Source of the DNA: Synechococcus sp. AG-679-C18
GTDB lineage: Bacteria; Cyanobacteriota; Cyanobacteriia; PCC-6307; Cyanobiaceae
Assembly: GCA_003210755.1 (NCBI GenBank)
Contig: QCUL01000014.1
Coordinates: forward strand, 1 to 63,235
Reading direction: 5' to 3'
Length of the DNA stretch: 63,235 nt
This document shows positions 9,620 through 18,540 of this stretch, in pieces; the stretch's first letter is position 1, and every line of letters starts with the position of its first letter. The notes beneath the pieces were generated by a model. That model was given only the letters and a program-made list of their open reading frames with translations. It did no database searches and was not told the origin of the DNA. Both the position numbers and the translations under genes were made by a program.

Positions 9620-10231
9620 ATGTCGCAGTCACCTCTGAAAAAAGGCAACAGGAGCCAAATTATTGCTGGGGTGGATGAAGTCGGTCGTGGTTGCTTGTTT
9701 GGTCCTGTCTTTGCGGCGGCGGTTGTGTTATCTGCTGAGGCGGCAGATCGTTTGAAAGCAGCAGGTCTAACTGATAGCAAAGCGTTAACTCCGACACGTC
9801 GAGCTGCATTGGTCCCTCTGATTGAGGATCAAGCTTATGCCTGGGGATTGGGCCAAAGTTCTGCAAGGGAGATTGATCAAAACGGCATTCGAACTGCTAC
9901 AGAAAAGGCCATGTTGTGTGCTATTCAGCGTTTACAAAGGCAACCGAGCATGGTTTTGGTGGATGGAGTGCTCCCTTTGCGCTTATGGATGGGGCCTCAA
10001 CGCACGATCGTGCGTGGAGACAGCAGCAATGAAGCAATTGCGGCTGCAAGTGTGTTAGCGAAAGAGTCTCGTGATGCTCTGATTCGACGCCTTTCCGAAC
10101 GATTCCCTGGATATGGCCTTGAACGACATGCTGGTTATGGAACGGCTCAGCATCGAGAAGCTCTCCTGGCCTCTGGTCCGACTTCCCTTCATCGACATTC
10201 TTTTCTGAGAAAGCTATTCACCTCCAAGTAG
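9620..10231 (+). CDS. rnhB: Ribonuclease HII
   Basis: A 203-residue RNase HII that nicks RNA-DNA hybrids and removes misincorporated ribonucleotides. The active-site motif [13 protein letters not shown] contains Asp19 and Glu20; [28 protein letters not shown] and [12 protein letters not shown] follow in the usual order. Its ATG starts at the very next base after the rne stop, so the two are surely one operon with likely translational coupling. The 3' end overlaps the convergent DUF1997 gene by 18 bases. Confidence 0.96.
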   Translation: MSQSPLKKGNRSQIIAGVDEVGRGCLFGPVFAAAVVLSAEAADRLKAAGLTDSKALTPTRRAALVPLIEDQAYAWGLGQSSAREIDQNGIRTATEKAMLCAIQRLQRQPSMVLVDGVLPLRLWMGPQRTIVRGDSSNEAIAAASVLAKESRDALIRRLSERFPGYGLERHAGYGTAQHREALLASGPTSLHRHSFLRKLFTSK

Positions 10232-10768
10232 GGCGGACTCACTATCGGGAGGGACATCTAAATCCTTGGACCAGGCCTGAAAATCAGCAACAAGCTGACG
10301 ACCAACTCGGCCTTTGATGGTGAGGAGAATTCCATTCAGAATGGACTCTCCTGTGCTTTCCAATACCCGTTTTGGGATGAGTCGTAAAAGTGAAGGCTGG
10401 CTCACTTCAACGCTCAGCATCGCCTCTCCTTGCAGCCCACGGGGTGTTGCCTCCAGCAGGGCCTCCAGGTTCAGTTGAAAGTCATCCACCAACCCCAATC
10501 CCTCAAGGTCCGCATCGAGAGCACGGATCCGGAGTTTGCCACCCACTTCATCAACTTCTAAAGACACCACAGGCTTCACGTACAGCTGAAAGACCTGCAG
10601 TGTCGTCACGGTGTAGAGATAGCGATCTGGTGTCAAAGCTGTGAGCTGGCTTGGGTCAAGCAGAGCTTTGACCACGCGGTCGTGCTCATGCAAATAGGCC
10701 CGAAGTCGTTCTGACTCTTCGGCGATTGGTAGATCGAGATGCTGTCTGGCTCGAAAGGACAGGGGCAT
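10214..10768 (-). CDS. DUF1997 family protein
   Basis: A protein of about 184 residues belonging to the DUF1997 family, found mainly in cyanobacteria and plastids and without an agreed function. Visible features are the N-terminal [13 protein letters not shown] strand, a central [23 protein letters not shown] block and a [18 protein letters not shown] helix near the end; the fold resembles lipid-binding or START-like proteins, but that is inference. No membrane segment or signal peptide is seen. The start is uncertain: ATGs exist at 10768, 10789 and 10801. The most downstream was taken because family similarity begins there and it leaves 52 bases to the divergent pheA. Confidence 0.82.
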   Translation of the reverse strand: MPLSFRARQHLDLPIAEESERLRAYLHEHDRVVKALLDPSQLTALTPDRYLYTVTTLQVFQLYVKPVVSLEVDEVGGKLRIRALDADLEGLGLVDDFQLNLEALLEATPRGLQGEAMLSVEVSQPSLLRLIPKRVLESTGESILNGILLTIKGRVGRQLVADFQAWSKDLDVPPDSESALLGGE

Positions 10769-10820
10769 GATCGTGTCCTGACGCGGCATGATCATATCCA
10801 TCGATGTGTGTCTTGATCTG

Positions 10821-11660
10821 ATGCCGATGCGTGTGGCTTTTCTCGGGCCTGAGGGGACCTACGGGGAGCGTGCTGCTCATAGCCTCATGAGACTTGAGTC
10901 CATCGAGGCACCAGAGCTAGTGGCATGTTCGGGGCTTCGCTCGGTGGTGGAACATGTCGTCGATGGTCGCTGCGAATCGGCAGTTGTGCCGGTGGAGAAC
11001 TCCGTTGAGGGTGGAGTCACGGCAATCCTTGACGCTCTCTGGTCTTATACGAACTTGAGTATTCGCAGAGCCCTCGTTCTGCCGATTCGTCACGCGCTGC
11101 TTAGCAGCGGATCTCTTGATGATATTTCGGAAGTCTTGTCCCATCCTCAGGCCCTTGCTCAGTGCAGCGGTTGGTTGGCTCGTCATCTCCCTCGGGCCGT
11201 GCAACTTCCAGCTAGCTCCACGGCTGAAGCGGCCAGAATGGTTCGTGGAAGTCGTTTTCGAGCCGCCATCGCTGATCGCTCGTTAGCGGAGCAGCAGGGA
11301 CTGCAGGAGTTGGCCTATCCAGTGAATGATGTTCCTGGAAATCGCACTCGCTTTTTGCTGCTACAGAATGGCGAGGTGAGTTGCGAAGGGGATGTCGCCA
11401 GCCTTGCATTTTCATTACATCAAAATGCTCCAGGTGCCTTGATTCAGGCATTGGAGGCGGTAGCCCACCTCGGACTCAACATGAGCCGTATTGAATCGCG
11501 CCCTTCGAAGCGAGAGCTTGGTGAATACGTTTTCTTCGTGGATGTGGAGTTGCCTGGTCAGCAGAAGGCAGAGTCACTTGAACGGTTAACACATAGGCTT
11601 AAACCCTTGTGTGAGCACCTCCTCCACTTCGGGGCTTATCCCAGCACAGTGCTGGAATGA
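10821..11660 (+). CDS. pheA: Prephenate dehydratase
   Basis: A 279-residue enzyme converting prephenate to phenylpyruvate in phenylalanine synthesis. The N-terminal catalytic domain shows FLGPEGTYGERAA, VPVENSVEGGV and the NRTRFLLL motif carrying the catalytic Thr-Arg-Phe. A C-terminal ACT domain begins near residue 195 (SLAFSLHQNAPGALIQAL) with the phenylalanine-binding ESRPSK motif, so feedback inhibition by Phe is expected. There is no fused chorismate mutase. The ATG at 10821 was chosen; 10827 is an alternative. It diverges from the DUF1997 gene with a very short spacer. Confidence 0.95.
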   Translation: MPMRVAFLGPEGTYGERAAHSLMRLESIEAPELVACSGLRSVVEHVVDGRCESAVVPVENSVEGGVTAILDALWSYTNLSIRRALVLPIRHALLSSGSLDDISEVLSHPQALAQCSGWLARHLPRAVQLPASSTAEAARMVRGSRFRAAIADRSLAEQQGLQELAYPVNDVPGNRTRFLLLQNGEVSCEGDVASLAFSLHQNAPGALIQALEAVAHLGLNMSRIESRPSKRELGEYVFFVDVELPGQQKAESLERLTHRLKPLCEHLLHFGAYPSTVLE

Positions 11661-11669
11661 TCTGAAGAT

Positions 11670-12611
11670 TTATTTGTTTGTCTTGAAAACGCCGAATTGC
11701 ATCATCCCTCTTGCAAACGCCCAGCGCATCAGTAAAAGCGTCGGAGTTTCTCGCATGCCCTGAATGATGGCTTTTGGACCTAGGCGGAGAATCGCTTTTG
11801 GGCGCCTCACACCTTCAAGAATCGATTCATACCAGGAAGGCAAGGTCTCTGTTGTCCAGTCGTCAGTGCTGATGGCTCCTCGATGGTTCAAGCTTGTTTC
11901 CAGGTTCTGTCGAAAGCCTCGAATGCTTGCAAATTCAGGATGTGCCCATTGTGTGAGCAGTTGATGCATCACCCACCGTTCGCGGCGATCAAGAGCTCCA
12001 TCCAGAGGATCTCGACGGTTCCAGTCAGCAACAGCTAGCTGACCGCCGGGTTTGAGAACTCGCAGGAGTTCATCGGCGTAGCGCTGTTTATCTGGCATGT
12101 GAGGGCCTGCTTCGACACTCCAAACGGCATCGAAGCTTTGATCATCAAGTTGCAGATCCAAGGCATCCATCACTGCGAAGTGACAGGACAGCGTTTCTGG
12201 TGTCAGCTGGGTGGCTCGTTTGATCTGAGCCGGACTGATGCTGATACCTAGTACGTCTAAGCCGTAATCACGAGAAAGAATCCTGGCACTTCCTCCGATA
12301 CCGCATCCAACATCCAAGACGCGAGAGCCTGGTGGTAATTGATCCAAGCCACTCCATCGAACCAATTCATGGACGAAGTCAGCTTTGGCTTGTCGAAAGT
12401 CCCGACGCCCTGAGGTAGATCCGTAGTGCCCTAAATGAACATGTTCACCCCAAAGGGTTTCGAGCAATTGGTCGTTGGTCCAAGCGTCATAGGCAGCTGC
12501 AACACTCTCACTAGAGTGGTAAGCGCGATTGCGACGATTCCAAAGTTGATAGGCGCTCCCTAGCAGCAGTAAGCCCACTGCCGTTGGGATCAGGACGGTC
12601 GGGGAGAGCAT
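11670..12611 (-). CDS. MPBQ/MSBQ-type quinol methyltransferase (Sll0418-like)
   Basis: A 313-residue SAM-dependent methyltransferase with an N-terminal membrane anchor (about 5-25), the SAM motif VLDVGCGIGGSARIL, the motif VWSVEAGPHMPDK and a C-terminal hydrophobic helix. The order and wording of the motifs match Synechocystis Sll0418, the 2-methyl-6-phytylbenzoquinol methyltransferase of tocopherol synthesis (related plant enzymes also serve plastoquinone). Gamma-tocopherol methyltransferase is the nearest alternative. Its ATG shares one base with the stop of the LON-domain gene (TGATG), so translation is probably coupled. It lies at the distal end of the str operon direction. Confidence 0.88.
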   Translation of the reverse strand: MLSPTVLIPTAVGLLLLGSAYQLWNRRNRAYHSSESVAAAYDAWTNDQLLETLWGEHVHLGHYGSTSGRRDFRQAKADFVHELVRWSGLDQLPPGSRVLDVGCGIGGSARILSRDYGLDVLGISISPAQIKRATQLTPETLSCHFAVMDALDLQLDDQSFDAVWSVEAGPHMPDKQRYADELLRVLKPGGQLAVADWNRRDPLDGALDRRERWVMHQLLTQWAHPEFASIRGFRQNLETSLNHRGAISTDDWTTETLPSWYESILEGVRRPKAILRLGPKAIIQGMRETPTLLLMRWAFARGMMQFGVFKTNK

Positions 12612-13273
12612 CAGCCGTTGCTCGAATCGGACCCAGAAAAGGTGTCGCGTAACACTGTGCGAGCAGCGAGTTGACGACGGGTCTCATCCAACATGTCGAA
12701 CTCGTGTTCCAGACGAATACGAGTGCTGGTGAGTTCCAAGAGATTCTGTTGTTGTTCGGCGACGGGACCTCCTAGATGAGCTCCAATCCAAAAGGAAAGT
12801 TCACGGGGAAGGTCTGGAAGATCGTCAGGCAGCGATGATTTTGAATCGGTGAGCTTACCTGTCAGTTCAACGACATCTCGTAAGGCTTGTGTCACATTTG
12901 TCGCTAGTGACTCCAGCTCGCAAACGTTTTCGACCGGTTCATCTTCAATCCAACTGACCATCGCTGAACGAAATGGTGTTTCGCGAGTGACGTTAAGCAC
13001 TCGAAAACGTTGTTGACCAAGAGTCACGATGTTGCTGCGACCGTCATCTCCGGTTTGATGTTGGATAACCTCAGCGCAACAACCAACAGCAGCCATTGTT
13101 TGTTGGTGAGGGTCCCATCGAACTACACCAAAACGACGATCAGTTTCAAGAACGCTCTGCAGCATCATCCGATAACGAGATTCGAATATATGCAATGGCA
13201 AAACGTCACTGGGGAAAAGAACCACATCCGGCAGAGGAAACAGAGGGAGTTCTCTGACGGAGAGATCAACCAC
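12611..13273 (-). CDS. LON substrate-binding-domain protein
   Basis: A 220-residue protein consisting essentially of the Lon N-terminal (LAN/PF02190) domain without ATPase or protease parts. The start ELPLFPLPDVVLFPSDVLPLHIFESRYR is diagnostic. The C-terminal 100 residues are a helical segment with LPDLPRELSFWIGAHL. Stand-alone LON-domain proteins are common in cyanobacteria and their role is unclear; a substrate-binding or chaperone-like function is a guess. It follows rpsJ by 57 bases on the same strand and overlaps the methyltransferase start by one base, so it may be read from the str operon. Confidence 0.9.
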   Translation of the reverse strand: MVDLSVRELPLFPLPDVVLFPSDVLPLHIFESRYRMMLQSVLETDRRFGVVRWDPHQQTMAAVGCCAEVIQHQTGDDGRSNIVTLGQQRFRVLNVTRETPFRSAMVSWIEDEPVENVCELESLATNVTQALRDVVELTGKLTDSKSSLPDDLPDLPRELSFWIGAHLGGPVAEQQQNLLELTSTRIRLEHEFDMLDETRRQLAARTVLRDTFSGSDSSNG

Positions 13274-13330
13274 GCAGGAACAAAGCAGTGAGCAAAATAC
13301 TAGGCAGATGGTCGTTTGATCGGCCGAGTA

Positions 13331-13651
13331 TCAGAGCTTGACCTCGATGTCAACTCCGCTTGGAAGGTCAAGCTTCATCAGAGCATCGATGGTCTTTGCA
13401 GAGGGGCTGTAAATATCGATGATCCGACGATGCGTCCGCGTTTCGAAGTGTTCGCGTGAATCTTTATCCACGTGGGGCGAACGAAGAACGCAATAAATTT
13501 TGCGCTTTGTTGGTAGGGGGATGGGTCCTATGGCTGTGGCTGCCGTGTTGTCGGCAGTTTCAATGATTTTGTCGCAAGAGAGATCCAGCATGCGGCGGTC
13601 AAACGCCTTGAGGCGAATGCGGATCTTTTGTTGAGCGATTGCGGTGGACAT
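13331..13651 (-). CDS. rpsJ: 30S ribosomal protein S10
   Basis: A 106-residue S10 (also NusE in antitermination). The sequence [17 protein letters not shown] and the loop [20 protein letters not shown] are canonical. In cyanobacteria rpsJ closes the str operon after tuf instead of heading the S10 operon, exactly as here. A 153-base gap with a hairpin separates it from tuf. Confidence 0.98.
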   Translation of the reverse strand: MSTAIAQQKIRIRLKAFDRRMLDLSCDKIIETADNTAATAIGPIPLPTKRKIYCVLRSPHVDKDSREHFETRTHRRIIDIYSPSAKTIDALMKLDLPSGVDIEVKL

Positions 13652-13757
13652 GGAAACGCAAGGAAGTCTCTAAAGGAGACGGAGTGAATGGATTTTCGAG
13701 GTTCGAATAGGAAGAGAAACAAGCTCTGATCTCTTCCACCCTTTGACATTAGGGGAC

Positions 13758-13777
13758 GGTCTGACCTCAGTCAGACC
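13758..13777 (-). other. Hairpin in the tuf-rpsJ intergenic region
   Basis: An inverted repeat GGTCTGAC (13758-13765), loop CTCA, GTCAGACC (13770-13777) lies about 28 bases past the tuf stop. No U-run follows on either strand, so it is more likely an RNA-processing or mRNA-stabilising hairpin than a full terminator. Confidence 0.5.
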
Positions 13778-13804
13778 AATCCCTCAACATTGTTAAGCGT
13801 TAGG

Positions 13805-15004
13805 TCATTCGATGATCTTGGACACAACGCCTGCTCCGATAGTGCGGCCTCCTTCACGTATAGCGAAGCGCATTCCCATTTCCATAGCAACAGGGCAAAT
13901 CAACTCACCAGTCATCTGGATGTTGTCACCGGGCATCACCATTTCAACGTTGGTACCGTCTTCAGCAGTGAAGGCGGTGATCTGTCCGGTCACGTCGGTT
14001 GTGCGGATGTAGAACTGCGGGCGGTAACCAGCAAAGAAAGGAGTGTGGCGACCACCTTCTTCCTTCTTGAGCACGTACACCTGACCCTCAAACTTGGTGT
14101 GAGGGGTGATGGAGCCAGGCTTGACTAGGACCATTCCGCGCTCGATATCTTCTTTCTGGATACCGCGAAGAAGCAGACCTACGTTATCTCCCGCCATACC
14201 TTCGTCCAACAACTTGCGGAACATTTCCACACCTGTAACTGTTGTTTTACGAGGCTCCCTAATACCGACGATTTCGACTTCTTCGCCCACTTTGACGATG
14301 CCGCGCTCGATGCGACCAGTTGCAACTGTGCCCCGCCCTGTGATGGAGAAGACGTCTTCAACTGCCATCAGGAATGGCTTGTCAATCTCGCGCTCAGGTT
14401 CCGGGATGCTTGCATCCACAGCGGCCATCAATTCTTCAATTTTGGCTTCCCACTCAGCTTCTCCCTCAATGGCTTTAAGACCAGACACCTGTACGACAGG
14501 GATGTCATCTCCGGGGAAATCGTAGCTGGAAAGCAATTCACGAATTTCCAGTTCAACGAGTTCGATGATCTCTTCATCATCAACCATGTCGCACTTGTTG
14601 AGAGCGACAACCAGAGCGGGAACACCAACCTGCTTGGCTAAGAGAATGTGCTCCTTGGTTTGAGCCATCGGTCCATCGGTGGCTGCACAAACCAGGATTG
14701 CGCCATCCATCTGCGCGGCCCCGGTGATCATATTTTTCACATAATCAGCGTGCCCAGGGCAGTCAACGTGGGCATAGTGACGATTATCGGTTTCGTATTC
14801 AACGTGAGCAGTGTTGATGGTGATGCCACGTTCGCGTTCTTCAGGCGCACCATCAATATCGGCATAGTCTTGAACCTCGGCCATCCCTTTCTTGGCAAGC
14901 ACGTTTGTGATCGCTGCTGTGAGGGTGGTTTTGCCGTGATCAACGTGGCCAATAGTGCCGATGTTGACGTGGGGCTTGTTCCTTTCGAACTTCTCGCGTG
15001 CCAT
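13805..15004 (-). CDS. tuf: Elongation factor Tu
   Basis: A 399-residue GTPase that delivers aminoacyl-tRNA to the ribosome. GTP-binding motifs are [16 protein letters not shown] and NKCD; domain II/III motifs such as [13 protein letters not shown] and [13 protein letters not shown] follow. Length is normal for cyanobacterial EF-Tu. It lies 41 bases downstream of fusA in the str operon. Confidence 0.99.
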   Translation of the reverse strand: MAREKFERNKPHVNIGTIGHVDHGKTTLTAAITNVLAKKGMAEVQDYADIDGAPEERERGITINTAHVEYETDNRHYAHVDCPGHADYVKNMITGAAQMDGAILVCAATDGPMAQTKEHILLAKQVGVPALVVALNKCDMVDDEEIIELVELEIRELLSSYDFPGDDIPVVQVSGLKAIEGEAEWEAKIEELMAAVDASIPEPEREIDKPFLMAVEDVFSITGRGTVATGRIERGIVKVGEEVEIVGIREPRKTTVTGVEMFRKLLDEGMAGDNVGLLLRGIQKEDIERGMVLVKPGSITPHTKFEGQVYVLKKEEGGRHTPFFAGYRPQFYIRTTDVTGQITAFTAEDGTNVEMVMPGDNIQMTGELICPVAMEMGMRFAIREGGRTIGAGVVSKIIE

Positions 15005-15045
15005 GTTGGTAAAGAATCTAGGGGTGAATTAAAGAGGTGTAGAGA

Positions 15046-17121
15046 TCAGGAATTGCCCTGATTCTTGGAGATGATGGCCTCGGCCACATTGCGAGGAACA
15101 TCCTCGTAGTGACTGAACTCCATCGAGAAAATACCCCGACCCTGGGTCATGGATCGGAGTTCGGTGGCGTAGCCGAACATCTCGGCCAAGGGCACCTTGG
15201 ATGAAACTTTAGACGTTCCGTCATCGACGGACTGCCCTTCAACTTGTCCTCGACGAGAAGAGAGGTCGCCGATTACCGAACCGAGGAAATCCTCGGGAAT
15301 TTCGACTTCAACTTTCATCATCGGCTCGAGGAGAACAGGATTGCACTTCTTGACAGCGTCCTTGAAGGCCATAGAGCCAGCAATTTTGAACGCCATTTCC
15401 GATGAGTCAACATCGTGGTAAGACCCATCGACCATCGTGCATTTGACATCGATCAGTGGATAACCGGCAATGACGCCGGATTCACAGGTTTCCTTCATCC
15501 CCTGCTCAGCAGGCTTGATGTACTCCTTGGGAACGATGCCACCAACAATTTTATTAATGAACTCGAAGCCTGATTCAGGCTCGCCAGGCTCCATTTCGAT
15601 GACGACATGACCGTATTGCCCCTTACCACCGGTCTGACGAGAAAACTTACCCTCGCCTTTAGATGATCCACGAATGGTCTCTCGGTAAGACACTTGTGGT
15701 GCACCGATGTTGGCTTCAACTTTGAATTCACGAAGCATGCGATCCACCAATATTTCAAGGTGGAGCTCTCCCATGCCCGCAATGACAGTTTGACCAGTTT
15801 CCTGATCCGTACGAACGCGAAATGTGGGATCTTCTTCAGCCAGTGAAACCAGAGCTTTGGAGAGCTTCTCCATATCTCCTTTGGTTTTAGGTTCAACTGC
15901 CACTGAAATAACGGGCTCAGGGACAAAGAGAGTTTCGAGAACAATTGGCTCATTTGTTGAGCAAAGTGTGTCTCCAGTGGTGGTGTTTTTAAGACCTAAA
16001 ACAGCACCTAAATCTCCAGCTCGTAAGGCATCAACTTCTTCTCGATCATCGGCTTTAAGTACAACAAGTCTAGAAATGCGTTCTTTGGTGTCTTTCGTAG
16101 AATTAAGGACATAACTTCCCTTTTCAAGAACCCCGGAATACATACGAACAAATGTGAGCTTTCCGTAGGGGTCGGCCATCACTTTGAAAGCCAGTGCGCT
16201 GAATGGTGCGTTGTCATCTGATGGGCGTACGGCTTCCTTTCCGTTGGGGAGAAGTCCTTGAATTGGCGGTACATCAATCGGAGCTGGCAAGTAATCAACA
16301 ACTGCGTCGAGAACAAGTTGCACACCTTTATTCTTAAAAGCTGAGCCGCAAAGGACAGGGACAAGGCCGTGCTTGAGAACACCCGTACGAATACCTTTCT
16401 TTAAGTCTGCGTTGGAAAGTTCGCCAGTCTCTAAGAATTGTTCAATGAGAGCCTCGTCGGTCTCTGCAATTGTTTCCATCAAGACGTTGCGCCATTTATC
16501 AACCTCTTCTTTCATGTTGGCGGGTACATCAGATATTTCTATATCTTGGCCAAGATCATCTTTATAAATATGAGCTTTATTTTCAACTAGATCAATGATT
16601 CCACTGAGCTCTCCTTCAGCTCCGATGGGAATCTGAATTGGAACTGCATTGGCTTTCAGGCGATCTTTGATTTGACCATACACTTTTAAAAAATCAGCAC
16701 CAGTGCGGTCCATTTTGTTGACAAACACCATCCGCGGAACGGAATAACGATCTGCTTGGCGCCACACAGTCTCAGACTGTGGCTGAACGCCACCCACTGC
16801 GCAGAAAACTGCAATAACCCCGTCGAGAACGCGCATAGAGCGTTCCACTTCGATGGTGAAATCGACGTGCCCTGGAGTATCAATAATGTTGATCCGATGG
16901 TCATTCCAGCTGGTGGAAATAGCAGCTGCAGTGATTGTGATGCCGCGCTCGCGTTCTTGTGCCATCCAATCGGTGACTGCTGCACCGTCATGAACTTCGC
17001 CAATTTTGTGGACGACACCGGAGTAGAACAGAATCCTCTCAGTAGTTGTTGTTTTACCAGCGTCAATATGGGCTGCAATACCAATATTTCTGACGCGTTC
17101 CAGGGGAAAGGCGCGTGCCAC
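15046..17121 (-). CDS. fusA: Elongation factor G
   Basis: A 691-residue translocase GTPase. Motifs [21 protein letters not shown] and NKMD form the G domain. The full five-domain length is present, including the domain IV loop region with [14 protein letters not shown]. Third gene of the str operon, 77 bases after rpsG. Confidence 0.99.
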   Translation of the reverse strand: MARAFPLERVRNIGIAAHIDAGKTTTTERILFYSGVVHKIGEVHDGAAVTDWMAQERERGITITAAAISTSWNDHRINIIDTPGHVDFTIEVERSMRVLDGVIAVFCAVGGVQPQSETVWRQADRYSVPRMVFVNKMDRTGADFLKVYGQIKDRLKANAVPIQIPIGAEGELSGIIDLVENKAHIYKDDLGQDIEISDVPANMKEEVDKWRNVLMETIAETDEALIEQFLETGELSNADLKKGIRTGVLKHGLVPVLCGSAFKNKGVQLVLDAVVDYLPAPIDVPPIQGLLPNGKEAVRPSDDNAPFSALAFKVMADPYGKLTFVRMYSGVLEKGSYVLNSTKDTKERISRLVVLKADDREEVDALRAGDLGAVLGLKNTTTGDTLCSTNEPIVLETLFVPEPVISVAVEPKTKGDMEKLSKALVSLAEEDPTFRVRTDQETGQTVIAGMGELHLEILVDRMLREFKVEANIGAPQVSYRETIRGSSKGEGKFSRQTGGKGQYGHVVIEMEPGEPESGFEFINKIVGGIVPKEYIKPAEQGMKETCESGVIAGYPLIDVKCTMVDGSYHDVDSSEMAFKIAGSMAFKDAVKKCNPVLLEPMMKVEVEIPEDFLGSVIGDLSSRRGQVEGQSVDDGTSKVSSKVPLAEMFGYATELRSMTQGRGIFSMEFSHYEDVPRNVAEAIISKNQGNS

Positions 17122-17198
17122 AGGATACTCCGGGGTGGGGCGTTAAAAGGCGGATGAGACTCTACAGGTCAACCTGAGATGTTCAGGTCTACTGAAGA

Positions 17199-17669
17199 TC
17201 AGTAGCGATAGTGGGCGAATGCTTTATTGGCTTCGGCCATTTTGTGCGTTTCTTCCCTTTTACGGACAGCACTGCCTGCTTCGTTGGCGGCATCCATCAA
17301 TTCGCCAGCAAGCTTTTGAGACATGCTTCTGCCATTACGAGCTCTAGAGAAATTCACGAGCCAACGGAGAGCCATGGCGGTACCACGTTCTTGACGAACT
17401 TCCATTGGCACTTGGTAAGTGGCGCCTCCTACACGACGTGCGCGCACTTCGACCAATGGGGTTGCATTCTTCACTGCTGTTTCGAAAAGCTCTACTGGGT
17501 CGCCTCCGGTGCGTTCACCAATCAGTCCGAAGGCATCAGACAAGATGCGTTGGGCAGTGGACTTTTTTCCGTGCTTCATCAATCGAGCCACCATCATCGT
17601 GGCGAGGCGATTGTTGAATTGAGGATCCGGCAGAATCGGACGCTTAACAGCTGCGTTACGGCGTGACAT
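17199..17669 (-). CDS. rpsG: 30S ribosomal protein S7
   Basis: A 156-residue S7, an rRNA-binding assembly initiator of the 30S head. It begins [20 protein letters not shown] and contains the beta-hairpin [14 protein letters not shown] that reaches the E site. Second gene of the str operon, 48 bases after rpsL. S7 often autoregulates str operons, but no specific operator is identified here. Confidence 0.98.
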   Translation of the reverse strand: MSRRNAAVKRPILPDPQFNNRLATMMVARLMKHGKKSTAQRILSDAFGLIGERTGGDPVELFETAVKNATPLVEVRARRVGGATYQVPMEVRQERGTAMALRWLVNFSRARNGRSMSQKLAGELMDAANEAGSAVRKREETHKMAEANKAFAHYRY

Positions 17670-17717
17670 GAACCGTCAGGTGTGGAGAAACAGAATTGGG
17701 ATGAAAAGAAGTGGAGA

Positions 17718-18092
17718 TCACTCCTTGGGCGATTTAGCGCCGTACTTCGAGCGGGATTGACGGCGATCTTTCACGCCAGCGGTATCGAGAGTTCCGCGAA
17801 TGATGTGATAGCGGACACCAGGAAGATCTTTAACTCTTCCTCCGCGGATCAAGACCACGGAGTGCTCTTGAAGGTTATGGCCGATGCCGCCGATGTAGGC
17901 CGTCACCTCAAAACCAGAGGTGAGACGAACTCGGGCCACTTTGCGTAGCGCCGAATTTGGCTTCTTGGGTGTGGATGTGTAGACGCGGGTGCAGACCCCA
18001 CGACGCTCGGGGCAGGCCCTAAGAGCAGGTGATTTGGTTTTCGCCTTGAGCGTCTGACGCTCGTGACGAATAAGTTGCTGAATGGTTGGCAT
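17718..18092 (-). CDS. rpsL: 30S ribosomal protein S12
   Basis: A 124-residue S12 of the decoding centre. [15 protein letters not shown] and [19 protein letters not shown] contain the positions where streptomycin-resistance substitutions occur elsewhere; the wild-type lysines are present. First ribosomal gene of the str operon, with a 77-base upstream spacer to the HesB-like gene. That spacer is AT-rich on its upstream side (18160-18180), where a promoter could sit, but no clear box pair is defined. Confidence 0.98.
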   Translation of the reverse strand: MPTIQQLIRHERQTLKAKTKSPALRACPERRGVCTRVYTSTPKKPNSALRKVARVRLTSGFEVTAYIGGIGHNLQEHSVVLIRGGRVKDLPGVRYHIIRGTLDTAGVKDRRQSRSKYGAKSPKE

Positions 18093-18169
18093 CGACGGTC
18101 GGGATGCGGCCGGAGACCCGACCTAGTTCGACAATCCGTCACCATACTGGTTCGCCTGATCTTTTATTT

Positions 18170-18523
18170 CTAAAAACGTGAAAATGCGCTGCCGCAGAGA
18201 CAACACCGCACGTTTGCCTGGGGGCTAATGAGAAAGCCGCCGCCACTGAGATCACCCCTGTAGTCAAGGCACAGCCCCTCCAAAAGATGCAGTTGCTCCT
18301 CGGGAGCATGAAGAGTGACTCCATCCGCTCGAGCCATGGCAATGCCTGCGAGGTGACCAGGCCTTAATCGAATCACATGCTGTTCACAGCTGCCTGATAC
18401 CAAGTCAAGGTGCATCAGCCCCGGGGTGCCTGCAACAGCGGCCTGCCGTCCTAGTTCCGCTGCAGCGGTGTCGCTGATAGAGAACGTGGCACCCATAAAC
18501 CGTTCGTTTGCTGATTTGCTCAT
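18170..18523 (-). CDS. HesB/IscA-like (A-type) iron-sulfur carrier, divergent
   Basis: A 117-residue protein with the A-type carrier layout: an N-terminal ISDTAAAELGRQA helix, a first candidate ligand Cys46 (SGSC), the LCLDYRGDLSGGGFLISPQA block and a C-terminal C-x-C-G (Cys108, Cys110) in RCCLCGSAF. The family carries or scaffolds Fe-S clusters. It is more diverged than canonical IscA/SufA, with CCLCG replacing CGCGS, so a specialised role is possible. It lies between the glycosidase gene (17 bases upstream) and rpsL on the same strand. Confidence 0.8.
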   Translation of the reverse strand: MSKSANERFMGATFSISDTAAAELGRQAAVAGTPGLMHLDLVSGSCEQHVIRLRPGHLAGIAMARADGVTLHAPEEQLHLLEGLCLDYRGDLSGGGFLISPQANVRCCLCGSAFSRF

Positions 18524-18540
18524 ATTGCCAGTCTTGTCTT

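Noticed and set aside
13758-13777. Hairpin after tuf as a rho-independent terminator
   Set aside because: No U-run on the minus strand; kept only as a hairpin of unknown role.
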